A stretch of 64,000 nucleotides of DNA from Zonotrichia leucophrys gambelii (lineage: Eukaryota; Chordata; Aves; Passeriformes; Passerellidae): NCBI RefSeq assembly GCF_028769735.1, contig NC_088200.1:65726061-65790060 (forward strand), written 5' to 3'. Position 1 is the first letter of the stretch; each line of letters opens with the position of its first letter. Positions 34,276-46,328 of this stretch are shown here, one piece after another. The notes under the pieces are model-generated. The model was not told the origin of the DNA. It saw nothing but the letters and a program-made list of their open reading frames with translations, and searched no databases. A program made the position numbers and the translations under genes.

Positions 34276-37039
34276 GTAAAAATGTGTGTTCTGTATTGCA
34301 TTTTTCCATAGGGTATAACAGACTGATGCATGCCCAAACAGTGAAGGAGTTTTGCATTCTTTTCTTTCACTTTGTCAGGGTAGAAGCAAAATCAGTGAAA
34401 ATGTCTGTACAGCTCTGATTCCTCCTTTCCGCTTCCTCAGCCAAATGTTTGAAGGTTTTTCTTCCAATGTATTTAAATGTATTTTTCTGGCTCTCCCAAA
34501 CAGAAGTTGTAACTATGTAAAAATACCATGTCAATTAATGAGGACTGGTTAGAAATGTTTGTTACTTGTGTGTTACTGCAGTTTGAGGGACTCTTGTTCT
34601 GCTCCTTCTTATTCAAATGACTGGTTCATGCAGTTCTGTTTGTAGGCCATGGATTTTTTTTCTTTGGTGTTTAGTTGTCATGAGTTTTCTTTGTTTGTCA
34701 GTTTTAACCCTTTGGACAAACGTACTTGTCTTAAAAGTTATGGGAATGTTCTTAGTATGTTTTTGGTATGTATTACTGCTAAGTGAAAAAAAGTGCGGTG
34801 AAATCAGAATTTTTTTTCCATTTTTGTGATTTTATCAAAAACTTTATCAAAGCACTGATTATATTAATCTTAACCATACCCACATGTTTAAAACTGTGTG
34901 AGCTATTTTCTCATCCTGTGACCTAAATAACATTTATTCACATCCAGGGAAGTGAACTGTGATGATAGTGAAAGTCTTCAGTCTGGGAGCTGAAAATTAA
35001 ATTATTTTTTCAAAACCAGCTTAATTCTAGAGTTGCATGCAATTAGGATAATGTTTCACTTGTATCCTTTTCTGTATTTGCTCAGATGACAGTGATAGTG
35101 AGTGCTTCTGCAGTTTATGGGTAGACACGTGCCATCTGCAAAATGCCTGCTTTGTATAGAGTTTGTAGTTTTTCTTCATCATATTGAACCACTACTTGCA
35201 ACATTTCACTTAAATTAAAAGCATTAAATTATTGGCAGTGAAGCAGATAAAAAAAGGTAAATGTATGTTGATCCCAGCTATGCTGTGTGTTTAGATTTCA
35301 AGTAGATTTCAACAGAATCTGATCAGGCTTTGTGTTGTTTTTGCATGGCCTGGTTTTTGGTAGTGGGGAAATCACACAAGGGGCCTGTGAGAAGCTGCTG
35401 GAAGCTTCCACTGTGTCCAGCAGAGCCAATCATTGGTGGCTTTGACAATGGACATGGTGCTGGCCAAGGCTGGGCTAGTTAGAGGTGATGGTAATGTCTC
35501 TGTGATAACAGATTGGAGGAGAAAATCAAAACAAAAGGACACACAGTTTTTTCTGCCCAGAGACAAGGAGGAGGTGAGAACATGTGAGGGAAACAACATG
35601 GAGACACCAAGATCATTGTAGAAGGAGTGGCAGGAGGTGCCAGAGCTGAGATTCTCTGCAGGCTGTGGTGAGACCACGGTGAAGCAACTGTGCCCCTGCA
35701 GCCTCTGGGCATCCATGGGGGATGTAGAGATCCACCCATGGAGGGAGGTGCCCATGCCAGAGCAGGTAGATGCCGGGAGGAGGTTGTGATCCAGCAGGAG
35801 ACCCAGTGGAGAGAGAGGGCCCTTGTTCCAGGCTGGAGCAGCCTGTCCTTGGAGGACTGCACCCTATGGAAGGAGTGGCCCATGTCTCAGCAGTTTTGGG
35901 AGGACTGTCTGCCTGTGGGAGGGACTCATATTTGCAGCAGGTGCAGTATGGCTGCTGCCTGTGAGAAGTGGACCCTCATTGGAGAATCTCATGGAGAACT
36001 GTCTCCTGTGGGAGGGACCCCATGGCCTCACTGGGACCCCACAGGCCTCTTCTCCCTGAGCAGTGGAAGAAAATCTTGGTGATAACTGACCAAACCATCA
36101 TGCCCTGTCTCCCTGTGGTGTTGGTGGGAAGGATGGAGGGAGGGGTTGAGGGAAGAAAAGAGCTTAGCTACTTCTCATTATACTTCTCTGTACCTCTCAG
36201 TAATAAAATCACTTTGTACATTTAAGTTGAGCGTCTTTTGCCCTTGGAGTGTTTTCTCCCAGTCCTTTTCTCAACCCATGAACCTGTTGTTAATTTTTTT
36301 TCTCTCCTCTGCCCAACTCTGGCAGGGGAGGGGTGAGCAAGGCGCCTTTGTGGTATTTGACTAGTGTCAAACCATAACAGGGTTCCTTTAAAAGTGACGG
36401 TGTGCACCCATTTCTATGGAATTGAGATGACCTGCAGCACAGCATTTTCTTGCCACAAACCATCTGTGAAGTGCAGTGGTTTTTAGAGCTCTCATGTGAG
36501 CTCTAAGTCACTCCAAAGCAGTAATGGGAACAGCAAAGAGCAAGACTTTCCTTTCCTGTCTTCTTCTGTCATGCATTTAATGCATATTAGAATTCTTTGA
36601 ATGTGAATTCTGTCAGAACAGATCTTCAGATATTACCAGGTAGTTAATATTAAAGGCAGTGATTTTCAGTCAAGTAATTTTCTTCTGAGCAATGAAATCT
36701 CCTATTAGTTGTGAGAATACCACCAGCTGAAATGAAGATAGAAATGAAATTATTTTTCTCTATACAGGACTTAGTGTCACAGAATGTCTTTCCTAGTGTT
36801 GCAATATCACTCAGAAAACCTTTGTTAGTTTTCTGCTACTCTGACAATGTGTCAGGATTTGTGAGATGTTTGCTGTCCATCAAACATTAGTTACCTGATT
36901 GTTAGCAAAACTAGCAAATAATATTTTCTTATTGGTTTTGTGGAATATGGGGACTATAATGCCAAAGCTGGCAAATGTTGTGTAGAATCAAATAACGTGA
37001 AGAAATAATTTAAGTTTTTTTCTTCTCTTCTCCCTTAAG
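34276..37039 (+). other. HSD17B4: HSD17B4 intron 7
   Basis: It contains a roughly 1.05-kb solo LTR in the sense direction (35331-36379). The flanks are AT-rich with nothing else recognised. Confidence 0.85.
35331..36379 (+). mobile_element. Solo LTR of an avian endogenous retrovirus (ERVL-like)
   Basis: It begins TGTGTTGTTTTTGCATGGCC and ends AACCATAACA, giving the TG...CA termini of an LTR. The flanking 5-mers GGCTT (35326-35330) and GGGTT (36380-36384) look like a 5-bp target duplication with one change. The middle is a run of related GC-richer modules (GTGGGAGGGAC...CTGGAGCAG style), followed by AATAAA at 36202-36207. This resembles a family common in bird genomes, which I recognise by pattern only. 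There are no internal viral genes, so it is a recombined solo copy. Confidence 0.75.
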
Positions 37040-37227
37040 AATAATTATGACATCCTCAGCTGCTGGAATATATGGAAACTTTGGTCAGGCAAACTACAGT
37101 GCTGCAAAACTTGGCCTTTTGGGTCTTGCAAACACAATTGCAATTGAAGGGCGGAAATATAACATCCACTGCAACACCATTGCTCCTACTGCTGGATCCA
37201 GGCTGACCCAGACTGTCATGCCGCAAG
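37040..37227 (+). CDS. HSD17B4: HSD17B4 coding exon 8 (catalytic Ser/Tyr/Lys)
   Basis: The largest dehydrogenase exon (residues 146-208). [20 protein letters not shown] carries the catalytic Ser152 and Tyr165; [11 protein letters not shown] follows with Lys169, completing the SDR YxxxK motif. The segment [20 protein letters not shown] forms the cofactor-capping loop. All catalytic residues are present, so the dehydrogenase should be active. Phase 2 in, phase 1 out. The acceptor is TCCCTTAAG and the donor is CAAG|GTGAAT. Confidence 0.97.
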
Positions 37228-39600
37228 GTGAATAATTTAAGGTCTACATGTACTGGTATTTTTTGAAGTGCAACAAACTCTCTTACCTCTTAGAAAATGC
37301 AAGTCCTTCACACTTCATGTATTACCAGTTCATTTTTCCTATCTTTTTGTCTTTGAACTGTCAGCTTATTTGCTTTGTCTGTTGTGAGGAATTCTTACTT
37401 TCTACCGCAAGATATGAAGCAAATTTTCTTATTTGCAAAAGCAATTTCATGTAGCAAGGCTCTTTAACTGTAATCTTTTCCAAGATCCTCCTTCACTAGT
37501 GGAAAGGCTTGTTTGTTTCATCACATGTGACATCAAGTATGAGCATAAGTTGTCTGCACTTGTTACAATATTGCCTAATTGCAAAATACTGGGTTTGTGT
37601 GCAACATGTCATGTGTGCACTTAGTGGTTCCATGATCAGCAGGAGATGATAGTAAACTGAGTTGCTTAATTTTTCTTTGTTGCAGAGCTACTAATCTTTG
37701 AAAGTTTGAGCAGGTTTAACATAGTAAGTGTGCATAAGTGTAAGTTTAGGATAAATAGACTGACTAATTACTTTGGCAAATGATCAGAAGAAAGAAAAAT
37801 AATTTGGGGGGAAAATGTCAGTTAAAAGAAATTACTCTCAGAAAATCTTCTAGAGTCAGCCTATTTCATTTCACTCTTGCCCTTCTTTTCCCTTATGATG
37901 AGCAGATTTCAAAGCCAAGGAAATCATCATATTCGTCAGACTGATAGGATATTGGAGAGTAATGTATTTTGTATGTTAGGCACAGATTGAATGCCTGAAG
38001 TAGCCTGGTTTAGATCTAAATAATCCAGGTGGTCATGACTCTAGCGGTGTTTTAAGTTGTAAGTTCCAGTGATTTATTGGAATTGTTTATAGAAGATCTA
38101 AACACATGAAGCATGCAATGTAAAATGGATTAAAGTAGCTGGCAAGTTCTGAAGATATTTAATCTACATAGGATGATAAAAAATACCTCAGAATTTTCTT
38201 TCTTAGTCATTTTAAGAAGAGTGAGATCCTTTGATTTCTCTGTAAGATACTTAGAGCTCTGATGATGCATTTCTTATCTTGTTCACTCAATTCCTGTCCA
38301 GTTTTTCAAATACTCCTAAAAGATTTGAATACCACAACTCAAAAACATTTTCAGAGGTCATCAAATTATTCTTGTTATCTTAGTCAGGACTTTCCTATTT
38401 ATCCTCAGATATCTGCAGACACCTATGCTTTTTCATTGCCATACAATGCTCTACATTGTTATGTATGTACAACTTGACCCACATATTTTTGTTCTTTCTA
38501 AGAACTCTTAAATGCAGTTTGCATCTTTTGTGTGGTTGTTTTTGGTTTTTGTTTTTTTTTAACTTTTAGTACCTATTTTTAAATTATTTTAAGAGTAGAT
38601 TACAAGCATTAATAATAATAATATAGGGGTAGACTTTGAGACTAAATTATATGTGGCATAAAGTAGAATATTTTGGAAAAGACTAATGGGTTTGCTATGC
38701 ACTTACAACATGCCATAATAAATGGAATTCAACTTTCTTGTACTTTTATGGAACTGCTAAAAATGAACTTCTGTTTACCTTAGTTTTGCTATTAAAGAAG
38801 TACTTGAAATGATAGGCTTTCCTAGCTCTTCATCTTGGAAAATCTGTCTATAATTGAAAATGCTTGATGACCTTTAGATGAGGAACAGCTCTATATCTAC
38901 TGCTGTTGAAAGAATAATATTCTAAAAGCTGAAAAAGGAAATTAAGCAAAGTTAATATTCAGACAGTGGATAGAATATATGATAAGAGCTGCCTGGACAA
39001 CCACACTGTTCCATGACAATGTCTCAATTTCAGATAGCTTTCTATTGTACTAGGTGTCAATGAAAATTCCAGAATAGGATTGATATGTAAATTTAGCAGG
39101 GTGAAAATTCTCTTTATTGTTTAGAAAAACCGTCATTTCCAAATGAGATAATTCTTAAACAATCAGCCGCTGCAATTATTTTCGTAATGTCTTGTCTATA
39201 TAATTGACTAGCATACTAAAAGGAAAATTGCTCAGGTAAATTTCCATCAGGATTATGTATAGCTGTCTTGTCTTTGTTTCAGGCTGCCATCATGTGGAAA
39301 TTTAGGAAGGTTGTCTGGCTTTGCAGTCTGCATGTAGCAGTGTTCCCAAGAGTTACACGGGCGTTTGTCTCTATGGCTGAGAAGCCATGTCATGGGCTTA
39401 AGCAGCATATATATGTATCTCACTAGATGTTGGTCTTTATTGAATCTTCAAATGTTTTATTTACCTGGTCCTTTCTTTTCATGACAGAGCACTCTGGATA
39501 AAATTCTCCTGGTTCTGCTGTTCATAAGAGGGTGTTAGATTAAACTGGTGAAACTGCAGAGTATTTCTATTTCATTATTCCCCTCTCCTATTTGCTCTAG
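37228..39600 (+). other. HSD17B4: HSD17B4 intron 8
   Basis: AT-rich sequence without a recognised exon or mobile element. It ends in TTTGCTCTAG. Confidence 0.85.
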
Positions 39601-39692
39601 ATCTGGTCGATGCTTTCAAACCAGAATATGTTGCTCCTTTAGTAGTTTGGCTTTGCCATGAGAGCTGTGCTGAAAATGGCAGTCTGTTTGAG
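39601..39692 (+). CDS. HSD17B4: HSD17B4 coding exon 9
   Basis: Encodes [20 protein letters not shown] and then [11 protein letters not shown] (residues 209-239). This is the C-terminal part of the SDR core, where substrate access is shaped. Phase 1 in, phase 0 out. Confidence 0.96.
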
Positions 39693-40284
39693 GTAATTTT
39701 TAAATTTTTCCTTTCTTCTCCCTCCTTCCCTGCCTTTGCTCCTTCCCCCAATATCAGTTGTTTTATCTTGTCCAGCCTTACCCTTTTTGCTGAAACTAAA
39801 TGACCATGTGTGAACTACATACTCAGCATAGACAGAAGAAATATTGATCTAGTTGTGCAGTATTTGACAAGTACTTCAGGCAGTCACAGCTTAGTCAAGT
39901 TCTGGTCTGTGCTCAGCATGCTACCAATTTGATTGTTACAATTCTTATAGTACGCTTTTAAGGTTGAAAAGATACCAAAATTCAAAAGGCATTTTTGTTC
40001 TGGAAATCATTCTAACATAGAAAGTGGCTTGCAGGAAGGAGTAATTACTTAGTTATGGTATTCATTATAGGTATTGGCATCAAACTGCTAATTTATGTAT
40101 TGGATGGAAACTGTTTTATGTTGATCACATTCCGGTGCTTAACTAAACTGTTAATTACAGCCAGCAGTAATTCAGAAATTCTTAATATTGAGTTTGTTCT
40201 GGAGTATAGTTTTGTTTCCCAGCATTACCACAGCTTTGCTTTGTGACATGTCCTAAGCTGATGATATTTTTTTTTTCTTGGCAG
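39693..40284 (+). other. HSD17B4: HSD17B4 intron 9
   Basis: 592 bp, AT-rich. I see only the T-rich acceptor tract TTTTTTTTCTTGGCAG. Confidence 0.88.
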
Positions 40285-40309
40285 GTGGGAGCTGGGTGGA
40301 TTGGAAAAT
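40285..40309 (+). CDS. HSD17B4: HSD17B4 coding exon 10 (25-bp microexon)
   Basis: Encodes VGAGWIGK (residues 240-247) and the first base of Leu248. It is identical in frame to the mammalian protein and needed to keep the frame between exons 9 and 11. The acceptor is TTGGCAG and the donor is T|GTAAGT. Confidence 0.94.
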
Positions 40310-41970
40310 GTAAGTACTTTATGTTGGAGGGATTGATCTTGTTTTTGGAATTGACACTGAGACTTTCTTTAGACGTAACCTGTATGCTCAAGACATTGTT
40401 TACTCAGGCAAGAAGATGAATAAAAGCCTGGGGTTCTGAGAAAACTGCTTATATTTGGTAAAAGTTAAAACCTTTAACTTCATGTGGGAAAAACTGGTAG
40501 CTTAGGTATGTTACCAGTTATAGGTATGTGCATTGTTATGCTTTTGAACTAACAGTAACTGAAATTCTGCCCAAGTAACTTCAATTCTTAGATCCTGGGC
40601 ATAATTTGAAGTAGAATTTGTGGTGCTAAGTATACATTGCTGCTTTTTCTTGATAACTTTAATTTTTCATTATATAAATATCATATGCTGATAAACAGGC
40701 ATATTTTTCATTTTTCATTTCTCATTTCATCTTTTCCATTATTTTCCACTATTACTTATGCGTCTAGTAAAATACTAGTGTGTAGGCATGTTAAGGCAAT
40801 TAGTGTTCTTAAATAATCAGTAGCTATGCTACCCATGTATTTTCCTTAGTGACTCCAGTAACCAACTTAAATACCAATTTCAGGAAAACTTGCAGGACAT
40901 ACTGAGGACTTATGAGGAGAAAAAATATTCAGTGTGTGAGATGCCTTGACTTTTTTCCTAAATCCATTGAACCTGGTACAAGCACTGTTTTAATGAACTG
41001 TACAACATTTCAGCCTACATGAGTATCATGAGAGGGTTGGAAGTAGGGCTCTTAATGCAGGAAGTCATTCTGCTTACATTTAGCTTTTTTTCTCCGACTT
41101 GATAACAATTTTGTACATTTCTAACTAACTGCAAGTGTTCTGTGTAACTGGAATAGTGTTTCCAAGAGGTGTGGGCAACAGATTAAAAGAAGCAGGTTAG
41201 CAGCACAAAACATCTTGCTGCCCTTCACAAGCATTTGGGTTTTAATACAGCTGAAAATCTGCACTTTGATCAAGAGAAAATACCATTTTTCATCATTATA
41301 ATGACTATTGTTGTAGTTACTGAAATTAAACCATGTTGTTCATGAGGTACCAATATAGCCTTATTCATTGCCTTCTCCTAATTAATGGCAAACCCAACAT
41401 GAAGTATTAATACATAAGTATTTGAATTGCAGTCCCAGTAATCTAAGTCTGTATCCTTATGGAACTAATTTCACACTGGCCTTACCAGTTTCTCTCAGGT
41501 TACAGTATTGAAATACAACTTCAGAGACCATTTAGAGGTGCTGGCTGCTGGTATTAAGGTTCTTTTACAGCTAACAAGTGGTTTTCACTTTTTCCCTGTA
41601 GTTTTCTATGCTTCCAGAAGATACCTAAGCAGTAGTAGTTGAAGTCATGTAAGATGAGAAATCCTGTAGATGAATACTAGCTGCAACTTTTCAGTAGACA
41701 GAATCTTAAAACTAGTATTTCAGGAGAGTGAAAAGTCTGTTGCAGCTTCAGTGAAACTTAAAACTAGTGCTGTTCCCTTTCTAAATGGTAGTTAAAGCAG
41801 TGAGCCCTTTTAGTCCAGCTGGAAGTTACAATGGTGAGTTACATTGGAGTACTTAAAATGTTTCCCTTGTGGTACCATCTTGAAGGTAGTGGCCTAGAGG
41901 AAGGTTGTATAAAGAAATGAAAAACTTCTTTGTTTGTTACTGGAACTCTCTGGCTGGTGTTTCCCATTAG
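40310..41970 (+). other. HSD17B4: HSD17B4 intron 10
   Basis: AT-rich sequence, 1.66 kb. No exon or repeat recognised. Confidence 0.85.
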
Positions 41971-42099
41971 TGCGCTGGGAGCGATCCTTGGGTGCCATTG
42001 TCAGGGGAAAGAATCAGCCAATGACGCCTGAAGCAGTGAGAGATAAATGGGAGAAGGTGTGTGACTTTGATAATGCCAGCAAACCCAGAACCATCCAAG
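41971..42099 (+). CDS. HSD17B4: HSD17B4 coding exon 11
   Basis: Encodes [20 protein letters not shown], then [20 protein letters not shown] and TIQ (residues 248-290). It is the last part of the dehydrogenase unit, after which the human protein is known to be cleaved into dehydrogenase and hydratase parts. Phase 1 at both ends. The donor is CAAG|GTAAGG. A CR1 remnant begins only about 20 bases beyond it. Confidence 0.96.
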
Positions 42100-42117
42100 G
42101 TAAGGGAGACTTTAATT

Positions 42118-42366
42118 TTGGGGCTGTTTAGGCTGGGGAAAAGAATGTTTTTGGGAGATCTTATTGTAGCCTTTCAGTACTTTATGGAGGCCTCTGAGAA
42201 ATAAGGGAAAGCTGGGACAAATGTATGCCCTATGCCTCAAGGTGTGGTCAGACAGGGCTCTCAACAAATTGATTTACTTGAAGATGTCCCTACTCAGGAG
42301 TTGATGGGGACTAGGACTAGCTGACCTCTGAAGATCCCTTCTAATCCAAACTATGCTTTGGCTCTG
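42118..42366 (+). mobile_element. CR1 LINE 3'-end fragment next to the exon 11 donor
   Basis: TTTAGGCTGGGGAAAAGAAT followed by TAGCCTTTCAGTACTTTATG is the CR1 RT C-terminal region. It ends in CTGACCTCTGAAGATCCCTT and a decayed CTATG-type tail. 5'-truncated and sense-oriented. Confidence 0.75.
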
Positions 42367-45072
42367 TATATGTGGATAGCTTGGGTAAGCAAAGCTTAGA
42401 AGAGAATGATTTCTTTCAAACATTTGCTGAAACTTCAAAATTTACAGAACTAAGGAATTTTCTTGTAAATGTGCTACATTAATAATGTTCTGTTTCAGTA
42501 TGGTCAAATCTTTCCATTCTAAAGCAACTGCTATATTGTTACCTATAGCTTTAAGATGTGATTTATCTTAACAGTTTCTACAGAAGTGACATCATTGTCA
42601 TTGTAAGCATTAGAGTCAGACTGATGACAGTGTTTTATTTTATTGCACCGACATGCAGACAGCATAGTGCAATAGAGAAATTGTGTTTTCTTTTCAGTCC
42701 TGGAATCTTGGTTTTAGGTGAACATTTCACTACCAAAAAGCTCTGGTTAAGTTGTGGGATATATCACAGCAAAAAAGTTCTTACTGTGCCTTATGTTCTT
42801 GGGTCACATCACCCCCTTGGCTGGTGACTAAAATGATTTTCTCTTTCAGTGCTTTGTATACTTTTCTTGTTCCTTGCCAGCATTTAAGAGTGCAGGGCAG
42901 GAGAGGAAAAGGTATCCATATATACAATGTCAGTTGAATTTCAAAGATAACTAAATGCACAGTAGATGTTCAAGCTGTTGGCTCCAAAATCCATTAGGAT
43001 ATTTTGTTAAAAACCTTAAAGATATGTTTTTTAGATGCCTTTACCAGATCCAGCATAGTACACACTTTGTCTTTTCCCTCATGTCTTGGCACACTGGGGA
43101 ATGCAACCATCCAAGCAGTAGTTCTAGGTCACCTTACTGATCCTTGGCTTACAGGTATCCTGTTTCCAAATGTATGCAAGTTTATACATGTTCTCTGTTC
43201 TGCAATGGAATGGTATTTATAACAACATAATTCCAGCTTTATCACTTCTGATCTGTTCTAGGACCTGTCACATGAACTATGTTACTTTTATGGGTTGCTA
43301 GCAGAAAAGTGTTGTAGATAGAGATTTCTTTTCAAAGTTGCTTCAGCATTATATATGGTATTTCACATCTGCCAGTTGATGCTATGAGGAGGAAAAACCG
43401 AAGAAGATTTGGAATTTCTTCTGACCTTCTTCTGAACATCAAGTAAAAGTGCTTACAATAAAATATGGCAGGTTTCTACAGTCAGGAAATCAAAAATGTT
43501 ACATTGGCATGGATCTTCCATGCCTTAGCTTCTGTTATGAACTTAATAAAGATATATCTTTTTCCTTGCAGTGCAGTCAAGCCACAGATACTGAATAAAA
43601 ACTTGTGTATTAATTGTTGTATTGTGTATTTGTGAGAATCAGCATAAGGATTGAGGAAAATTCTTGTTGGCTGAATAGAATTTTTAATTCTATTAGAAGT
43701 TTCTGCTGTCAAATTCTTTATTGTCCTCTTTATTGCTTGAAGGCCAAGGAAACTAATTAGAGTACTTGCAGTAAAGATTAAAAAGGTACAATACCTAACA
43801 TCTGAAGTTAAAACTCTTCCTGCAGATTTCTTTATTTTGAGTAATATGATTTTGTGAAGAGCATTTGTGTACTAAGCATTAGGTGCAATGGGAAAAAGGA
43901 AAACCCAGAAAGGAATTAGATAAAGTATTGCTTTTAATGCAGTAGAAAACCCTGTTTGCTACTACATTAAAATCTTTCATTTCAGAAAAATCTGAGATGC
44001 TAATCTTATTTCTCGTTTTAGTGATACTGATAAGATAGGCTTGTATTTTGTACATAAAGCAGAAAGACCAGATTAAGTGTGATGCTGAAGCTTCTGAATG
44101 CATGGTACAGGGTGCAGTAGGTCACAGTTGCACCATGCACTGCATGTTGGTGCAACTCCCAACTGTTTTCTCCTTGCCTTCATAGTGTATTACTTGCTCT
44201 TGTGTCATTGCCCAATTCTTCCTGTTGTGGAAAGGAAATCAGACTATGTTGTGGTAGAGGCAGAGGACAGGCATCGCTGTCTTGCAGGCTGTATACTGTA
44301 CACAGCATTCTGTAGTATCTCTTGCACAAGTCAGTGTGTTGTTCTGTTATCTAGGGGAGCAGAATATATTGTGTCTATGACATGAGTGAGGCACTCTGTC
44401 TCAAGCTTCTCTTTAGTTGAGAAAAATGTGAGCCAGCTAAAGGTCTGTAATTGGCTATTAGAAATTTTTGTGCATTTTTAATTCTCTTAGAAGCTATCTG
44501 TTTACAGAAGATAACTCAAGTGTTCTCATTGTTTGACTTCTGGCACATCTTAAAAGCTTATGTCTGACATAGAGCAAATTAATGTACAACACATTGAAGG
44601 TGTGTGTGTGTATACGTATGCATACTTTGTGTGAATACGAAGAATTTGTGTAAGAGGAGAAGTGTTCCAGCTTCAGTGTCAGCTTTCCTTATATGTATTT
44701 AAAAAAAGGTTTAAACACTTGTGTTTTTTCTGTTGTTGAGGGATATGATTCATATGCAATGTTCCCTTATTGGAAAATCAATACTTTTGGAAAGAGATGC
44801 CCTTCGTTGTGACTATTTTCAACCTTTGTTCTCCAGCTTAGTCTTTTCCTTTTTTCTGCTAATGATGTGCTGTACAATAGCAGGCCAATCTGAGGTGATG
44901 AACACTTAAGGGCATAGAGTTCACTGTTAGTCCAACAATTTAAAAAATACCCCTATACCAGTAATAAGATAATTGTGTTAATTAAAAGTTTCCTACTGGG
45001 TTTGTTTCTGCCAAAATTATACCCTTTGGTATAATTGTGTATTTCTTGGATCTTAAAAAAAAGTTAGAAAGA

Positions 45073-46328
45073 AAGTTGGGAATTACCATCCTGTGAGCCT
45101 CGACTCTGTGCATGGGAAGGTCTTGGAGAACAGGGAGGTGATTTGAGACAGCCAGTACAGATTCACCAAAGATGTGTTCTGTCTGACGAACCCAATGGCC
45201 TTCTGTGATGGAGTGACTTCATCAATGAGTAAGGGAAGGCCTGTGAGTATTATCTGTGTGAACTTGTGTAAGGCCTTTGACACAGCCCCCCATAACATTT
45301 GTCTGAATTGCTGAGCTAAGGATGTGATGGACAAACTGTTCAAAAGTGGAGGAGGTGTTGGTTGGATGGTCAATGCCTCAATGTCCACATGGTGATCAGT
45401 AGTGAATGCTGTCCCTCAGGGGCCTGTGCTGTGAGCAGGACTGTGTAATAGCTTAATGACATAGATAAGGGATGGAGTACAGGCTCTGCAAACTTGCTGA
45501 GTGTGCATGGAGCTGAGGAGTGTGGTGACACACCTGAGGGATGTCATCCAAAGGGACCTGGACAAGCTTGAGGAGTGAGGCCATTGGAGCTACATGAGCT
45601 TCAACCACGCCAAGTGCAAGATGTTGCACCTAGGCTGGGGCAAGCCCCAGTATCTAAACAGGATGAACACATCAGAAACATCCCTGTGGAGAACTGCTTG
45701 GAGATGCTGGTGGATGAGAAGTTGGACAAAAGCTAGCAATGTGCGCCTGCAACCTGAAAAGTCAGTTGTATCCCAGGGTGCATCAAAAGAACCATGTCGA
45801 GTAGGTTGTGGGAGTTGATTCTGCGCCCCAGAGGTCTCCTCTCCACTTGAAGTATGACATCCAGCTCTGCAGTCTTCAACACAGGAAAGACTTAGACCAG
45901 CTCTGGGGCAAGACTAGAGGAGAGCCACAAAAATTATAAAAATGATGGAACTCCTCTTCTAAAGGGAAAGGCAGAGAGAGTTGGGTTTGCTCAGTCTGGA
46001 GAAGAGGAGACTTCAGTGACACCTTTTTGGAGTCTTTCAGTACTTAACTTTTTGGCAGGGCCTGTTGCAATAGGATGAGAGGTAATGGCTTAAAACTAGG
46101 GCTTGGTTTAGGTGAGCTATAAGGAAGAAGCTTTTTACAAAGGATAGTTAAACACTGGAATGGGTTTTTCATAGACAGGTAGTAGATGCCCCATCCTGTA
46201 AACATTCAAGGTCAGATATGACAGAGCTCTGAGATACCTGGTCGAGTTGAAGAGTGTCTGATCATTGCAGGGGAGTTTGATCCTTAAGGGTCCGCTCCAA
46301 CCCAGACTGTTCTATGACCCTGTGATCT
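45073..46328 (+). mobile_element. CR1 LINE fragment (reverse transcriptase to 3' end), about 1.25 kb
   Basis: The degraded translation keeps RT landmarks: KAFDTAPHNI, VPQGPVL and HAKCKMLHLGWGKPQYL. It then runs through the CR1 3'UTR to TGTTCTATGACCCTGTGATC. Multiple stops and frameshifts, and loss of the segment around the RT active-site aspartates, show it is dead. It is 5'-truncated in the RT domain and in the same sense as HSD17B4. Confidence 0.9.
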
